This document shows, in pieces, positions 49,147-59,219 of a stretch of 64,000 nt of DNA. Under the pieces are notes generated by a model that saw nothing but the letters and a program-made list of their open reading frames with translations, was not told the origin of the DNA and ran no database searches. A program made the position numbers and the translations under genes. Location of the stretch: the NCBI RefSeq assembly GCF_000297115.1, contig NZ_CAKP01000009.1, positions 1 through 64,000 of the forward strand. The letters run 5' to 3'. The DNA comes from Caloramator australicus RC3. GTDB taxonomy: Bacteria; Bacillota; Clostridia; Clostridiales; Caloramatoraceae. Each line of letters opens with the position of its first letter. The first letter of the stretch is position 1.

Positions 49147-50268
49147 GGGCGGCAATGGTCCAAAATATTGATAATAGTAGCATAAAAGCTTTCCATTATA
49201 TAACTTTCTATTTTTGTCTGCCTTCTTGCCAAAGTGCCTTTGAAACTCTGGATGGGCTGTTAATATGAAAAAGGACCAAGAATCAAGCCTTGAAAAAACT
49301 TCTCCCATCCTCTTATAAAGTCCCTCAACCTCCCTTTTTTCCATAAGCCTTTCACCATAGGGAGGATTTGTAATTATAACTCCATATTTTTTCTTTGACC
49401 TAAAATCCTCCATTGGAAGCTTTTGAAAGGCAACGAACTTTTCTACTCCAGCCTTTTTGGCATTCTCCCTTGCAACCTTTAAAACTTTTCCGTCAATGTC
49501 TGAGCCTAAAAGTAAAAATTCTTTGTCGTTAATCTCCTCCCTTGCCCTTTTTCTTTCCTCCTCCCAAATCCTTTTATTGAAGTTAGGCCACTTTTCTGCT
49601 GCAAATTCCCTATTAAGTCCCGGTGCTATATTTTTACCAATCATGGCAGCTTCAATAAGGATAGTTCCTGAACCACAAAAGGGATCCGCTAAAATTCTAT
49701 CAGGAGTCCACCTGCTTAAATAAACAAGGGCTGATGCCAAGGTTTCCTTAAGGGGTGCCTCTCCAGCAATTTCTCTGTATCCCCTTTTATGAAGTCCTAT
49801 CCCTGATGTATCTAAAGTGAGGGTTGCAATATCCTTTAAAAGCGAAATTTCTATTTTATATGTAGGTCCGCTCTCCTCAAACCACTCTATTTTATATTTA
49901 TTCTTCATAGATTCTATTATTGCCTTTTTAACTATAGCTTGACAATCGGATACGCTAAAGAGCTTTGACTTAACAGACTTTCCAACAACATGAATTTTTG
50001 CATCCTTAGGAAGTATTTCTCCCCAATTTACCGCCTTTGTTCCTTGAAATAAATCTTCAAAGGTTTCAGCTTTAAACTCCTTTATTTTTATTAAAATTCT
50101 ATCAGCAGTTCTCAGCCAAATATTACATCTTACAATATCTTCTTCATCCCCTTTAAAAGTTACCTTACCGTTATCAACAAAAATATCTTTTATTCCAAGC
50201 TTAAAAAGCTCCTCCTTAAGTATTCCTTCTATTCCAAAGGCACATGTTGCAACTATATCGTATCTCAT
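49138..50268 (-). CDS. THUMP-domain rRNA methyltransferase (YpsC/RlmL-like)
   Basis: A 376-aa class I methyltransferase that probably makes N2-methylguanosine in 23S rRNA. A ferredoxin-like and THUMP RNA-binding N-terminus (residues 1-155; DIVATCAFGIEGILKEEL, GKVTFKGDEEDIVRCNIWLR) precedes the Rossmann methyltransferase with GLHKRGYR, LADPFCGSGTILIEAAM, GSDIDGKVLKVARENAKKAG and the amino-methylase motif TNPPYGERL. Length matches Bacillus YpsC. GGAGAGG lies before the ATG. Confidence 0.92.
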   Translation of the reverse strand: MRYDIVATCAFGIEGILKEELFKLGIKDIFVDNGKVTFKGDEEDIVRCNIWLRTADRILIKIKEFKAETFEDLFQGTKAVNWGEILPKDAKIHVVGKSVKSKLFSVSDCQAIVKKAIIESMKNKYKIEWFEESGPTYKIEISLLKDIATLTLDTSGIGLHKRGYREIAGEAPLKETLASALVYLSRWTPDRILADPFCGSGTILIEAAMIGKNIAPGLNREFAAEKWPNFNKRIWEEERKRAREEINDKEFLLLGSDIDGKVLKVARENAKKAGVEKFVAFQKLPMEDFRSKKKYGVIITNPPYGERLMEKREVEGLYKRMGEVFSRLDSWSFFILTAHPEFQRHFGKKADKNRKLYNGKLLCYYYQYFGPLPPKK

Positions 50269-50342
50269 CCTACCTCTCCTTTTACTATTTTCCTAAAACT
50301 TTTTTATGATTATATCATATTTTCTGATATTTTAACATAATG

Positions 50343-50366
50343 ACCACCTCATTTTTGAGGTGGTCA
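50343..50366 (-). terminator. Terminator after the LtaS-like gene
   Basis: GACCACCTCA-TTTT-TGAGGTGGTC is a perfect 10-bp stem just past the stop of the gene at 50369. It sits between same-strand genes and may also reduce read-through into the methyltransferase gene. Confidence 0.75.
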
Positions 50367-50368
50367 TT

Positions 50369-52165
50369 TCAGAGGTTATTTCTTATTATCAAAGATGAAT
50401 AATCATACATTTTTTTCATCATCTCAATAATATAATACTCATTTACTTTATTTTTCGTATCCTTATCTACCATTTCACCCTTTTGCTGAAGATACATATA
50501 GTCATCATAGATAAAGCTTCCATCAGGGAATATTACATAGCCTTTTTCATTTGAAAATATATTCTTCCCTAATGACTTTTCAAGTTCAAATCCAAAAAGC
50601 GTTGCAATGGTCGGTGCCAAATCCGCCTGGCCGCATACCTTGTCGATTTGTCCTTTTATTTCAAAATCAGGGACATGCATTATTGCAACAACCCTTTGAT
50701 TTAAGGTCCAGTCATAATCGTCATTTATTTTTTCTCCAATTGCCCTTTCAAGTTCCTCCTTGTTGCCATAAGGAATCGCATGATGATCACCATAAAAGAT
50801 TACAACAGAGTTATCCCAAAGCCCTTCCTTTTTTAGATTTTCAACAAAATCTCCAAGGGTCCTATCAACATAATGGGCACTTTGAAGGTAATTCCCTAAT
50901 AGACTTCCTTTTAGATTTCCTACATCAAACTCCTCAAACTTTTTATCCCTATATGGGTAATGGCTAGATAGGGTTATTAAAAAGGAATAAAAGGGTTTAT
51001 TATATCCCTTCATCTTTCCTACCGCCTGTTTAAAGAAGCTATCGTCGGCTAAACCAAGCCCAATCTTTTCTTCAAAAGTAAAGTCATTTATACTTTCATA
51101 TTTATCAAATCCTAAGCTTTTATACATGGAGGGTCTATTCCAGAAGGATTCGTCATTGCCGTGCATAACGCTTGTAAAATATCCTAGGTCCTTTAAATGT
51201 TTAGCAATGGATTCATAGTTATTGTAAGGGTATAAATAATAAACTGCTCCATTTGATAAAGGAAGCAACGATGTGTTTACTGCAAATTCTGCATCGGATG
51301 TCCCACCATTAGAAATTTGATAGTAAAAATTAGAAAGATAGATTTCTTCCCTTGCTAATTTGTTTAAGTTTGGTGTAACTTCAACTCCGTTTATTTTTTT
51401 ATCGATAAGGAAGTATTGGAAGGCCTCAAGTTGAACAATAATTAAATTTTTTCCCTTATACTTTCCATAATAATTAGGTTTTTCTCCATTTTTCTTTTTA
51501 TTAAAAAATTCCTTAATCTCAGCTGCCTTTGCCGAATCTATTATTTTTATAAAATTATTTTCATTAGCAAACTTTTTAAAATCAAAATAATGATAGCCTA
51601 ATATGCTTGTATTTTCTACTATAAACCTTTTATCATACATTTCCGTCAAAACCCATTTGTCCTTTTTTCTTGCAAGATAAAAATTTATATTTAAAATTAA
51701 TATTCCTGAAAGTATTAACGCAAACATCTTAACTGCCTTATCGCCAAATTTTTCTTCATCGAAGCCAATTTTTCTCGTTATGATAAAAATACTTAGCAAA
51801 ACATCCGCTATTAAAATTAAATATTGCACCTTAAAAAGATAAGTTAATGAATTAACAACTTCTCCTAATAATCCAACTTGTCTTAGTGAGAATAATGTAA
51901 AAAAGCTTTTGTAGTAATCATAATAAAATAAATCCACAGTTAAAATAAATGCAATTAATATATTTATAAGAAATAATATCTTTACCTGAATGCTTTTTTC
52001 AAAAAACATCGGAAAACCAAAAAGAAGCAAAATAAATCCTAATGCAGAAAATATGGTTTTAATATTTATATTCATATTAACCATTAAATTAAAACCTAAA
52101 AGTTTATATAGCATAAGAATTAAAAATATAAAATAATAAAGAAATATATTTTTAAATCCCTTCAC
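50369..52165 (-). CDS. LtaS-like lipoteichoic acid synthase / sulfatase-family phosphotransferase
   Basis: A 598-aa membrane enzyme. Five N-terminal helices (about 1-175) are followed by an extracellular sulfatase-fold domain: LIIVQLEAFQ (metal Glu), the nucleophile Thr in SNGGTSDAEFA (near residue 290), VMHGNDESFWNR, LITLSSHYPY and VIFYGDHH. LtaS enzymes polymerise glycerol phosphate from phosphatidylglycerol onto a lipid anchor. Here it ends an operon with a GT2 and a TagA-like enzyme, suggesting an anionic surface polymer. It starts at GTG after a long GGAGGAGG. Confidence 0.88.
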   Translation of the reverse strand: MKGFKNIFLYYFIFLILMLYKLLGFNLMVNMNINIKTIFSALGFILLLFGFPMFFEKSIQVKILFLINILIAFILTVDLFYYDYYKSFFTLFSLRQVGLLGEVVNSLTYLFKVQYLILIADVLLSIFIITRKIGFDEEKFGDKAVKMFALILSGILILNINFYLARKKDKWVLTEMYDKRFIVENTSILGYHYFDFKKFANENNFIKIIDSAKAAEIKEFFNKKKNGEKPNYYGKYKGKNLIIVQLEAFQYFLIDKKINGVEVTPNLNKLAREEIYLSNFYYQISNGGTSDAEFAVNTSLLPLSNGAVYYLYPYNNYESIAKHLKDLGYFTSVMHGNDESFWNRPSMYKSLGFDKYESINDFTFEEKIGLGLADDSFFKQAVGKMKGYNKPFYSFLITLSSHYPYRDKKFEEFDVGNLKGSLLGNYLQSAHYVDRTLGDFVENLKKEGLWDNSVVIFYGDHHAIPYGNKEELERAIGEKINDDYDWTLNQRVVAIMHVPDFEIKGQIDKVCGQADLAPTIATLFGFELEKSLGKNIFSNEKGYVIFPDGSFIYDDYMYLQQKGEMVDKDTKNKVNEYYIIEMMKKMYDYSSLIIRNNL

Positions 52166-52177
52166 GCTTCCTCCTCC

Positions 52178-53416
52178 TTATTTTTGAATTAACTCCTTAA
52201 ATTCCTCAGAATTTACCGTCCTTGCATGGATAGTATGGGTCCAATTTTTTTCTTTTCGTTTTATAAATCCTAAAAGGCTTATCGGAATCCAAGACAGTCC
52301 AAAGAAGGGATAAACTAAAAGCCCAAGCATTCTTTTAAAGGATATTTTTTCCATAATAAGAACTATAATAGGAACACCATACCCAAAGAATAAGCTAAAA
52401 TACCAGTAATATGAGGGAAATATTATCTTTGAAAAATATAGCCCTGGGAAAAATATCTTCAGTCCTGCAGCTACAAGGACAAATCCATAGGTTAATATCC
52501 TTGCAGGCTGAATAAGATATATAAAAGCATCAAAGGCTGCAAAGTTTCTTTCTCTTATACTTTTTACTATTAGTGGCCATGAATATCTAAAGGCACAGTC
52601 CCAATGGCCTTGAAGCCATCTTACCCTTTGTCTAAAGGATGCCTTAAAGGTTAGAGGCTTTTCATCGTAAACCTTAACATTATGCTCCCAAACTGTCTTT
52701 ATATCCTTTAGAATACATTTCATTGTAAATTCAAGGTCTTCAGTAAGGCTTGTGGCATCCCAGCCTATCTGCTTTAAAACATCCGTCGTCACCACAAAGC
52801 CTGTCCCACCTAAGGCTGCATAAAGGTTTAATTTTTTCCTTGCCAGCTGGAACATTCTATTCATCGTCCAGTATGCAAGAGCATAGGATATTGTAATCCA
52901 TGTATCATCAGGATTTTTACTATCTAAATATCCTTGAATAACTTTATATCCCTTTAAAATATTGTTGTTCATCTTTTTTAAAAAGTTTGGAGAAACTAAG
53001 TTGTCTGCATCAAAAAAGGCAACTGCATCGTATTGTTTATCCATTGAAAAAAGCTTTTCCAAAAACCACTTTATCGCATAACCTTTACCCTTATTTACTT
53101 GATCGAATCTTTCTAAGGCATAGGCTCCCTTTTCCCTTACGACATTAGCTGTATTATCATTGCAATTATCACAAATAACATAAACATCATATAATTCCTT
53201 TGGATAGTCCAACAACTTAAGATTATCTATAATCTGACCTATAACCCTCTCCTCATTATGAGCTGCAACTGCTATTGCAAACCTTGTTTTTGGTTCCCTA
53301 TCCTCTTCCTCCTCAACCTTTGAAAGCCCAAATAGTGAAATTATATTGTAATAATAAGTTAATAATATGATATAAACCTGAAAGGCATAAAAAATCCATA
53401 TAAAGACTTTCTCCAT
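52178..53416 (-). CDS. Processive-type glycosyltransferase family 2, membrane protein
   Basis: A 412-aa BcsA/IcaA-like enzyme. One N-terminal helix and about four C-terminal helices frame a cytosolic GT-A domain with the full D, DxD, TED, QxxRW set: VICDNCNDNT, AFFDADNLV, SLTEDLEFT and RQRVRWLQGHWD. It probably adds or polymerises a hexose or HexNAc on a lipid carrier. It starts at ATG after AAAGGAGG. It lies 9 bases after the TagA-like gene and 12 before the LtaS-like gene. Confidence 0.9.
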   Translation of the reverse strand: MEKVFIWIFYAFQVYIILLTYYYNIISLFGLSKVEEEEDREPKTRFAIAVAAHNEERVIGQIIDNLKLLDYPKELYDVYVICDNCNDNTANVVREKGAYALERFDQVNKGKGYAIKWFLEKLFSMDKQYDAVAFFDADNLVSPNFLKKMNNNILKGYKVIQGYLDSKNPDDTWITISYALAYWTMNRMFQLARKKLNLYAALGGTGFVVTTDVLKQIGWDATSLTEDLEFTMKCILKDIKTVWEHNVKVYDEKPLTFKASFRQRVRWLQGHWDCAFRYSWPLIVKSIRERNFAAFDAFIYLIQPARILTYGFVLVAAGLKIFFPGLYFSKIIFPSYYWYFSLFFGYGVPIIVLIMEKISFKRMLGLLVYPFFGLSWIPISLLGFIKRKEKNWTHTIHARTVNSEEFKELIQK

Positions 53417-53428
53417 CAAAATCCTCCT

Positions 53429-54133
53429 TTAAAAATTTAATATTGAGCGTGCGACAAATATTAAAACCTTCTTTAACCGTTTTATCCTAACGGGTTCAAC
53501 CATTACTCTATAAAGCCATTCAAGGCCTAAGCTTATCATCCATCTTGGAGCTCTTTTAACCCTTTCAGCTAAAACGTCAAAGCTTCCCCCAACGGCTACA
53601 ATTAGCTTTACATTAAGCTTGTCCTTATATTTGTCTATAAATTCCTCCTGCTTAGGGCAGCCAAGACCAACAAACAAAACATCTGGGGATAATAAATTTA
53701 TTTTATCGACTATAGTCTCTTCCTCATGGGAATCAAAATATCCATGATTGTAACCAACCACCTTTGCATTAAACTTATCTATGGCATTGGCATAAGCCCT
53801 CTTTATCACCTCATCCCTTGCCCCTAAGAAGAATAATTTTAAATTTAGCTTACCAGAACTTCTTAGCATTTCATAAAAAACATCTATTCCCGCTATCTTT
53901 TTTAATATCTTTCCCTTTGATACCAATACTATAAGGCATGTTCCTATTCCATCGGGGATGAATATATATTCATCATCAAATTTAAAATTTTTTGATATTA
54001 AATAGTGTAAAACCTCTGGATTGGCTGATATTACTGCTGTTTTTTGGTCTCCTTTTATCCTTTGATATAGTGTCTTCATCAAATCATCAAAGTTTCCTGC
54101 AAAAATCGGTATCCCATTAAGTTCAACCTTCAC
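53429..54133 (-). CDS. WecG/TagA/CpsF-family glycosyltransferase
   Basis: A 234-aa GT26 enzyme like TagA, which adds ManNAc to undecaprenyl-PP-GlcNAc to form the teichoic-acid linkage unit. Motifs are NGIPIFAGNFDDLM, NPEVLHYL, FIPDGIGTCLIV, KLFFLGARDEVIKRA, VGLGCPKQEEFI and VGGSFDVLAERVKRAPRWM. It is the first gene of the TagA-GT2-LtaS-like operon. The GGGGGG ribosome site touches an ATG but is correctly spaced for the GTG two codons later, which I prefer; the ATG at 54139 is the alternative. Confidence 0.88.
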   Translation of the reverse strand: MKVELNGIPIFAGNFDDLMKTLYQRIKGDQKTAVISANPEVLHYLISKNFKFDDEYIFIPDGIGTCLIVLVSKGKILKKIAGIDVFYEMLRSSGKLNLKLFFLGARDEVIKRAYANAIDKFNAKVVGYNHGYFDSHEEETIVDKINLLSPDVLFVGLGCPKQEEFIDKYKDKLNVKLIVAVGGSFDVLAERVKRAPRWMISLGLEWLYRVMVEPVRIKRLKKVLIFVARSILNF

Positions 54134-54211
54134 CCTCATCCCCCCTTATTAACCTTTACTTAAATTTTAAAAATAAATTCGACAATTTTCAACATGTAAT
54201 ATATAGAAAAA

Positions 54212-54230
54212 AGGTGGCTTAAAGCCACCT
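54212..54230 (-). terminator. Terminator of the glycogen operon
   Basis: AGGTGGCTT-A-AAGCCACCT followed on the minus strand by TTTTTTCTATAT. It overlaps the glgP stop codon. Confidence 0.82.
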
Positions 54231-56641
54231 CACACATTCCAAATCTCCCTTGCATATTTAATTATCGTATTGTCGCTTGAAAACCTTCCCGATGCTGCAA
54301 CATTTATTATTGCCATCTCATTCCATTTGCCTTTGTCCCTGTAAAGCTTATCAATCCTCTCCTGTGCATTAGCATAGGATTCAAAATCCTTTAAAACAAA
54401 GAATTCATCATTGTAGGTTATAAGATGGTTATAAATATTCAAAAATTCCGTCGGCGGAACATTTAAAAATCCATTAGTTAGTTGGTCAACCAGCCTTTTT
54501 ATCCTTGCATTTGAGCTGTATATTTCTTTAGAGTTGTATCCACCATTTTTGTAATAATTTATCACCTCATCGGAGGTTAAACCAAAGATTATTATATTTT
54601 CTTCACCAACTGCATCCTTTATTTCTATGTTAGCCCCATCCAGTGTTCCTAAAGTTATAGCTCCATTCATCATAAACTTCATATTGCCGGTTCCCGAAGC
54701 CTCCTTTGAGGCTGTTGAAATCTGTTGACTTACATTAGCACAAGGGATAATTCTTTCTGCAAGAGTTACTCCATAGTTTTCAAGGAATATAACTTTAATT
54801 TTATCCTTAACATCTTCATCATAATTTATCTTTTGGGCTAAAGTATTTATAAACTTAATAATCTCCTTTGCAAGGGTATATCCAGGAAAGGCCTTTGCAC
54901 TAAATATAAATGTTCTTGGAGAAATTTCTAAATTTTTATCTTCCTTTAGCCTATTGTATAAATCAAGTATATATAAAGCATTTAGAAGCTGCCTTTTATA
55001 CCCATGTAATCTTTTTGCTTGAATGTCAAAAATAGATTCCGGATCAACATCTATATCATATTTGTTTTTTATATATTTTGCTAAATCAATTTTGTTTTGC
55101 TGTTTTATTTTATAAAATTTATCCCTAGCCGCCCCATCCTTTGCAAATTTTTTAAATTCTATAAGTTCCTCTGGTTTTTTAATCCATCTATCCCCAATCG
55201 TTTCAATCAAAAGATTTGTAAGCCTTGGATTAGCCTCAATTAGCCACCTTCTATGGGTTATACCGTTAGTTTTATTGTTGAACCTTCCTTGAAAGTGTTC
55301 ATTAAAAAGCTTTAGCTCCTGTTCCTTTAAAATCTTTGTATGAAGCTCTGCAACACCGTTTACCGAATGGCTCCCTACAATTGCAAGGTGGGCCATTTTT
55401 ACATATCCATCGCCTATTATAGACATTTTACTTATTCTATTCCAGTCCTGTCCATACTTTTCTAAAAGCTCCATGCAAAATCTTCTGTTTATCTCCTCAA
55501 CTATAGTCCAAATCCTTGGAAGGAGACCTTTAAACATATCAATTGGCCATTTTTCAAGGGCTTCTGCCATTATCGTATGATTTGTATAGGCTATGGTTTT
55601 AACAGTAATATCCCAAGCAGTTTCCCAAGGAAGGTTTTCTTCATCTATTAATATTCTCATAAGTTCAGGGACTGCAAGGGCAGGATGGGTATCATTTATT
55701 TGGATAGCTACATATTTATAAAGCTCAGTTATAGGCTTTCCCTTCTTTTTAAAGGTTCTTATTATGCTTTGAATCCCTGCACTGACGAAGAAATACTCCT
55801 GTTTTAACCTTAAAAGCCTCCCCTTTTCCGTCCTGTCATCTGGATACAAAACTGAAGTTATAGATTCAACATTATATTTATACTCCATTGCCCTTTGATA
55901 ATCCCCCATAGAAAAGCTTGAGAAGTCAAACTCTGCTCCAAATATCTCAGCACTCCAAAGTCTTAAAGTGTTTACAACTTCATTTCTATATCCAATAACA
56001 GGAATGTCATAAGGCACAGCAAGGACGGATTCATAGTTTTCGTGGATTGCCTTTAATTTACCATCTTCCTCGGTAAATCTTACATTACCTCCAAATTTTA
56101 CAATACAAGCCTTATCCCTTCTTCTAACCTCCCAAACATAACCATCCTTTAGCCAATTATCAGGAACTTCTACCTGATAGCCGTTTACAATCTTCTGTTC
56201 AAAAAGTCCATACTTGTATCTTATACCATTACCATGTCCAGCAATTCCTAATGTAGCCATAGAATCTAAAAAACAGGCTGCAAGACGTCCAAGGCCACCG
56301 TTTCCAAGCCCTGCATCCTTTTCTTCCATTTCTAATTCCTCAAGGGATATTCCAAGGTCTTCTAAGCCAACCTTTACTATATCCCTAATTCCTAAGTTTA
56401 TTAAATTGTTTTCAAGGAGTCTACCTATTAGAAATTCCATTGAAAAATAGTAAACTTGTTTTCTATCGCTATTTATATAATTTTTGTTAGTCCTAAGCCA
56501 GTTTTCAAAGGAATATTCCTTTATAAGTTCACCAAGGGCTATAAATTTATGAAGCTTTGACGCCTCCTTTATATCTTCTGCAAAAAGACTTACTAACTTT
56601 CTTTGATAGTCCTCCTTGAAACGTTCCTTGTTTAAATTCAT
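54230..56641 (-). CDS. glgP: Glycogen phosphorylase
   Basis: An 803-aa PLP enzyme that releases glucose-1-phosphate from glycogen or maltodextrin ends. Motifs are YYFSMEFLIGRLLENNL, EEKDAGLGNGGLGRLAACFLDS, QINDTHPALAVPELMRIL, and the cofactor segment KEASGTGNMKFMMNGAIT with the PLP lysine, then GTLDGANIEI. Length is standard. It is last in glgB-C-D-A-P, so synthesis and breakdown genes share one transcript. AGGAGG precedes the ATG. Confidence 0.96.
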   Translation of the reverse strand: MNLNKERFKEDYQRKLVSLFAEDIKEASKLHKFIALGELIKEYSFENWLRTNKNYINSDRKQVYYFSMEFLIGRLLENNLINLGIRDIVKVGLEDLGISLEELEMEEKDAGLGNGGLGRLAACFLDSMATLGIAGHGNGIRYKYGLFEQKIVNGYQVEVPDNWLKDGYVWEVRRRDKACIVKFGGNVRFTEEDGKLKAIHENYESVLAVPYDIPVIGYRNEVVNTLRLWSAEIFGAEFDFSSFSMGDYQRAMEYKYNVESITSVLYPDDRTEKGRLLRLKQEYFFVSAGIQSIIRTFKKKGKPITELYKYVAIQINDTHPALAVPELMRILIDEENLPWETAWDITVKTIAYTNHTIMAEALEKWPIDMFKGLLPRIWTIVEEINRRFCMELLEKYGQDWNRISKMSIIGDGYVKMAHLAIVGSHSVNGVAELHTKILKEQELKLFNEHFQGRFNNKTNGITHRRWLIEANPRLTNLLIETIGDRWIKKPEELIEFKKFAKDGAARDKFYKIKQQNKIDLAKYIKNKYDIDVDPESIFDIQAKRLHGYKRQLLNALYILDLYNRLKEDKNLEISPRTFIFSAKAFPGYTLAKEIIKFINTLAQKINYDEDVKDKIKVIFLENYGVTLAERIIPCANVSQQISTASKEASGTGNMKFMMNGAITLGTLDGANIEIKDAVGEENIIIFGLTSDEVINYYKNGGYNSKEIYSSNARIKRLVDQLTNGFLNVPPTEFLNIYNHLITYNDEFFVLKDFESYANAQERIDKLYRDKGKWNEMAIINVAASGRFSSDNTIIKYAREIWNV

Positions 56642-56652
56642 TCTTCTTCCTC

Positions 56653-58086
56653 CTAGTTTACTAAGCTGTTGTAAAGCATAATATACAGCTTTGCAGATTC
56701 ACGCCAGCTATTATCAGAAATCATAGCATTGTAAATTAATTTATTAAAGGCATCCCTTTCATTATAGTAAACATAAAGGGCATACTTTATAATATCAATC
56801 ATCTCCCTTGCATTATAATTTGCAAAGGAAAATCCATTTCCTTCTCCCGTAAACCTATTATATGGCCTTACAGTATCCTTAAGGCCCCCTGTTTCCCTAA
56901 CAATAGGTAGGCTTCCGTATCTTAATGCTATAAGCTGTCCTATTCCGCAGGGTTCAAATAGCGATGGCATTAAGAACAAATCCGATGATGCATAGATTTT
57001 TCTTGCAAGCTCCTCGCTATATCTTATGTTGGCTGAAATTTTCGATGGATAAACTGATGCATAATATTTAAACATGTCTTCATAGTTTGAATCTCCTGCG
57101 CCTAGTAGTACAAATTGAATATCCATCTCGAGAATCTCTTGAATAACCTGTGCTATAAGGTCTAACCCCTTTTGATTTGTAAGCCTTGTTACCATTCCTA
57201 TCATTGGAATATCAGGATTTTGAGGAAGGTGAAGCTCCCTTTGTAGTGCTTCTTTATTTTCCCTCTTTAAGCCAAAGGAATTCTCATCATAGTTTTTATA
57301 GATGAACTTATCGGTTTTAGGATTATACTCATCATAATCTATGCCGTTTACAATGCCAACAAGCTTATCAGAATTTGCACTTAATAGGCCATGGAGGCCC
57401 TCACCATAAAAGGGTGTTTTAATTTCCTTAGCATAGGTTCTGCTGACAGTTGTAACTTTATCCGAATAGATTATCCCCGCCTTCATGAGGTTAACTGCAT
57501 CGTAATATTTTAACCTTTCCTCTGTAAAATAATAATCATCAAGATTTAAAAGATCCCAAAGTATTTCCCTTCTAAACACCCCTTGATATCTCAAATTATG
57601 AATGGTAAATATCGTTTTTATGTTTCTATGTCTTTCACTATTTGAATAATGTGCCTTTAAAATCAAAGGAACCGATGCCGTATGCCAATCGTTACAATGG
57701 ACTATATTAGGGATAAAGTCTATATGGTTTATCATCTCAACTATTGCCCTGCTGAAAAAAACAAATCTTTCATCGTCATCCCCATACCCGTAGGCTCCAT
57801 TGCGTTTAAAATAAAATTCGTTGTCTATAAAGTAAAAGGGAACACCATCATATTCTAAATATTCTATCCCACAATATTGATTTCTCCATCCTACCTGAAC
57901 ATTAAAATGGCAACAATGCTTCATCATCATTTTAAATTCATATCTTATATCCTGATATTTTGGCATTATAACCCTCGCATCAATTCCAAGCCTTCTTAGT
58001 GCCTTAGGAAGGGCAAGGGAAACATCCGCAAGTCCCCCGGTTTTTAAAAAGGGATAGGCCTCCGCCGTTGCAAATAAAATCTTCAT
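56653..58086 (-). CDS. glgA: Glycogen synthase (ADP-glucose type)
   Basis: A 477-aa GT5 enzyme that extends alpha-1,4-glucan from ADP-glucose. It has the donor loop KTGGLADVSLALPKAL at the start, HCNDWHTASVPLIL, TIHNLRYQG, VSRTYAKEI, NGIDYDEYNP, MVTRLTNQKGLDLI and the C-terminal FEPCGIGQLIALRYGSLPIVRETGGLKDTV. It lies 11 bases before glgP. AAGGGGG lies before the ATG. Confidence 0.96.
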   Translation of the reverse strand: MKILFATAEAYPFLKTGGLADVSLALPKALRRLGIDARVIMPKYQDIRYEFKMMMKHCCHFNVQVGWRNQYCGIEYLEYDGVPFYFIDNEFYFKRNGAYGYGDDDERFVFFSRAIVEMINHIDFIPNIVHCNDWHTASVPLILKAHYSNSERHRNIKTIFTIHNLRYQGVFRREILWDLLNLDDYYFTEERLKYYDAVNLMKAGIIYSDKVTTVSRTYAKEIKTPFYGEGLHGLLSANSDKLVGIVNGIDYDEYNPKTDKFIYKNYDENSFGLKRENKEALQRELHLPQNPDIPMIGMVTRLTNQKGLDLIAQVIQEILEMDIQFVLLGAGDSNYEDMFKYYASVYPSKISANIRYSEELARKIYASSDLFLMPSLFEPCGIGQLIALRYGSLPIVRETGGLKDTVRPYNRFTGEGNGFSFANYNAREMIDIIKYALYVYYNERDAFNKLIYNAMISDNSWRESAKLYIMLYNSLVN

Positions 58087-58097
58087 AAAATTCCCCC

Positions 58098-59207
58098 TTA
58101 AAGATGGATTCTGCTTCCTTTTTCTATAACAATAGGGTATTTGTTATCTCCTATTAAAACTTTATCATCCTCAATTATGACGTTTTTATCAATTATGACA
58201 TTTTTTAGTTTAACATTTTTTCCTATGATGCACCTTGAAAATACTATAGAGTCAATAACTTCTGCTCCCTCTTCTATTATAACCCTTCTTCCTATTATGC
58301 TGTTTGAAACAAGCCCCTTTACAATGCTACCGCTTGCCATTATTGAATTTGTAATACTACATCCGTTTAAATACTTTGTAGGGGGCGAATCATAGGATTT
58401 TGTATATATGTTGCCATTTTTGCTACAAAGCTCCTGCATAACATCTCCATTTAAAAAGTCCATAGAAACTTTATAATAGGAAGATACGGAATTTATACAT
58501 CCTAAATAACCTTTAAATTCATAGGCCCTTACGTCGTGATTTCTTACATGCTTGGATACATATTCCATAACGCTGGAGCAAATTCCATCCTGCATGCACT
58601 TATAGATAGCCTGTATTAAAAATTCCTTGCTCATAAAGAATATTTCCATAGAAACGTTTATAGTATCTCCCATTCCAAGGTTTTTCCCAACGCCAACTAC
58701 TTTGCCGTTATCTATGTTTAAAACTTCACAATTTAAAAACATTTCATCATTATTAACTTTCTTATATACAATTGTAACGTCTGCACCAGACCTTTCATGT
58801 TCCTTTGCTATTTCTTCTAAATTAATATTGCAAATCATCCTTGATCTTGAAAGAACAACCTTTTCCTTCTTGCTTCTAAAAAAGTATTCCATGTTATATT
58901 TAAAGGCATTGACATCCTCTTCCACTAGCCTTTTTAATGTATGATTAAATATAAAAAGACCGTCGATTTTTCTGTTTAAATCCCAAGGTTTTCCTGTCCC
59001 TATATGGTCAACTAAGGACCTTGAGTTTCTTTCAACAAATATTCCTACATTGGTTATTCCACTATTTACCATGTTTGAAAGAACAAAGTCTATAACTCTG
59101 TATCTACCGAAGATTGGAATAGAAGCCAGTGGTCTATTTAATGTTAAACTTCTTATATTGCTCTCATCCTCATTAAGGAGTATAACCCCCATATAATCCC
59201 TTAGCAT
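58098..59207 (-). CDS. glgD: Glucose-1-phosphate adenylyltransferase-like subunit GlgD
   Basis: A 369-aa paralogue of GlgC. It keeps RPLASIPIFGRYRVIDFVLSNMVNSGITNVGI and the left-handed beta-helix C-terminus (SNSIIGRRVIIEEGAEVIDSIVF). It lacks the glycine-rich catalytic start GGQGTRL, which is replaced here by LNEDESNIRSL. In Firmicutes GlgD is a non-catalytic partner that raises GlgC activity. GAGGTG lies before the ATG. Confidence 0.94.
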   Translation of the reverse strand: MLRDYMGVILLNEDESNIRSLTLNRPLASIPIFGRYRVIDFVLSNMVNSGITNVGIFVERNSRSLVDHIGTGKPWDLNRKIDGLFIFNHTLKRLVEEDVNAFKYNMEYFFRSKKEKVVLSRSRMICNINLEEIAKEHERSGADVTIVYKKVNNDEMFLNCEVLNIDNGKVVGVGKNLGMGDTINVSMEIFFMSKEFLIQAIYKCMQDGICSSVMEYVSKHVRNHDVRAYEFKGYLGCINSVSSYYKVSMDFLNGDVMQELCSKNGNIYTKSYDSPPTKYLNGCSITNSIMASGSIVKGLVSNSIIGRRVIIEEGAEVIDSIVFSRCIIGKNVKLKNVIIDKNVIIEDDKVLIGDNKYPIVIEKGSRIHL

Positions 59208-59219
59208 TATATCACCTCG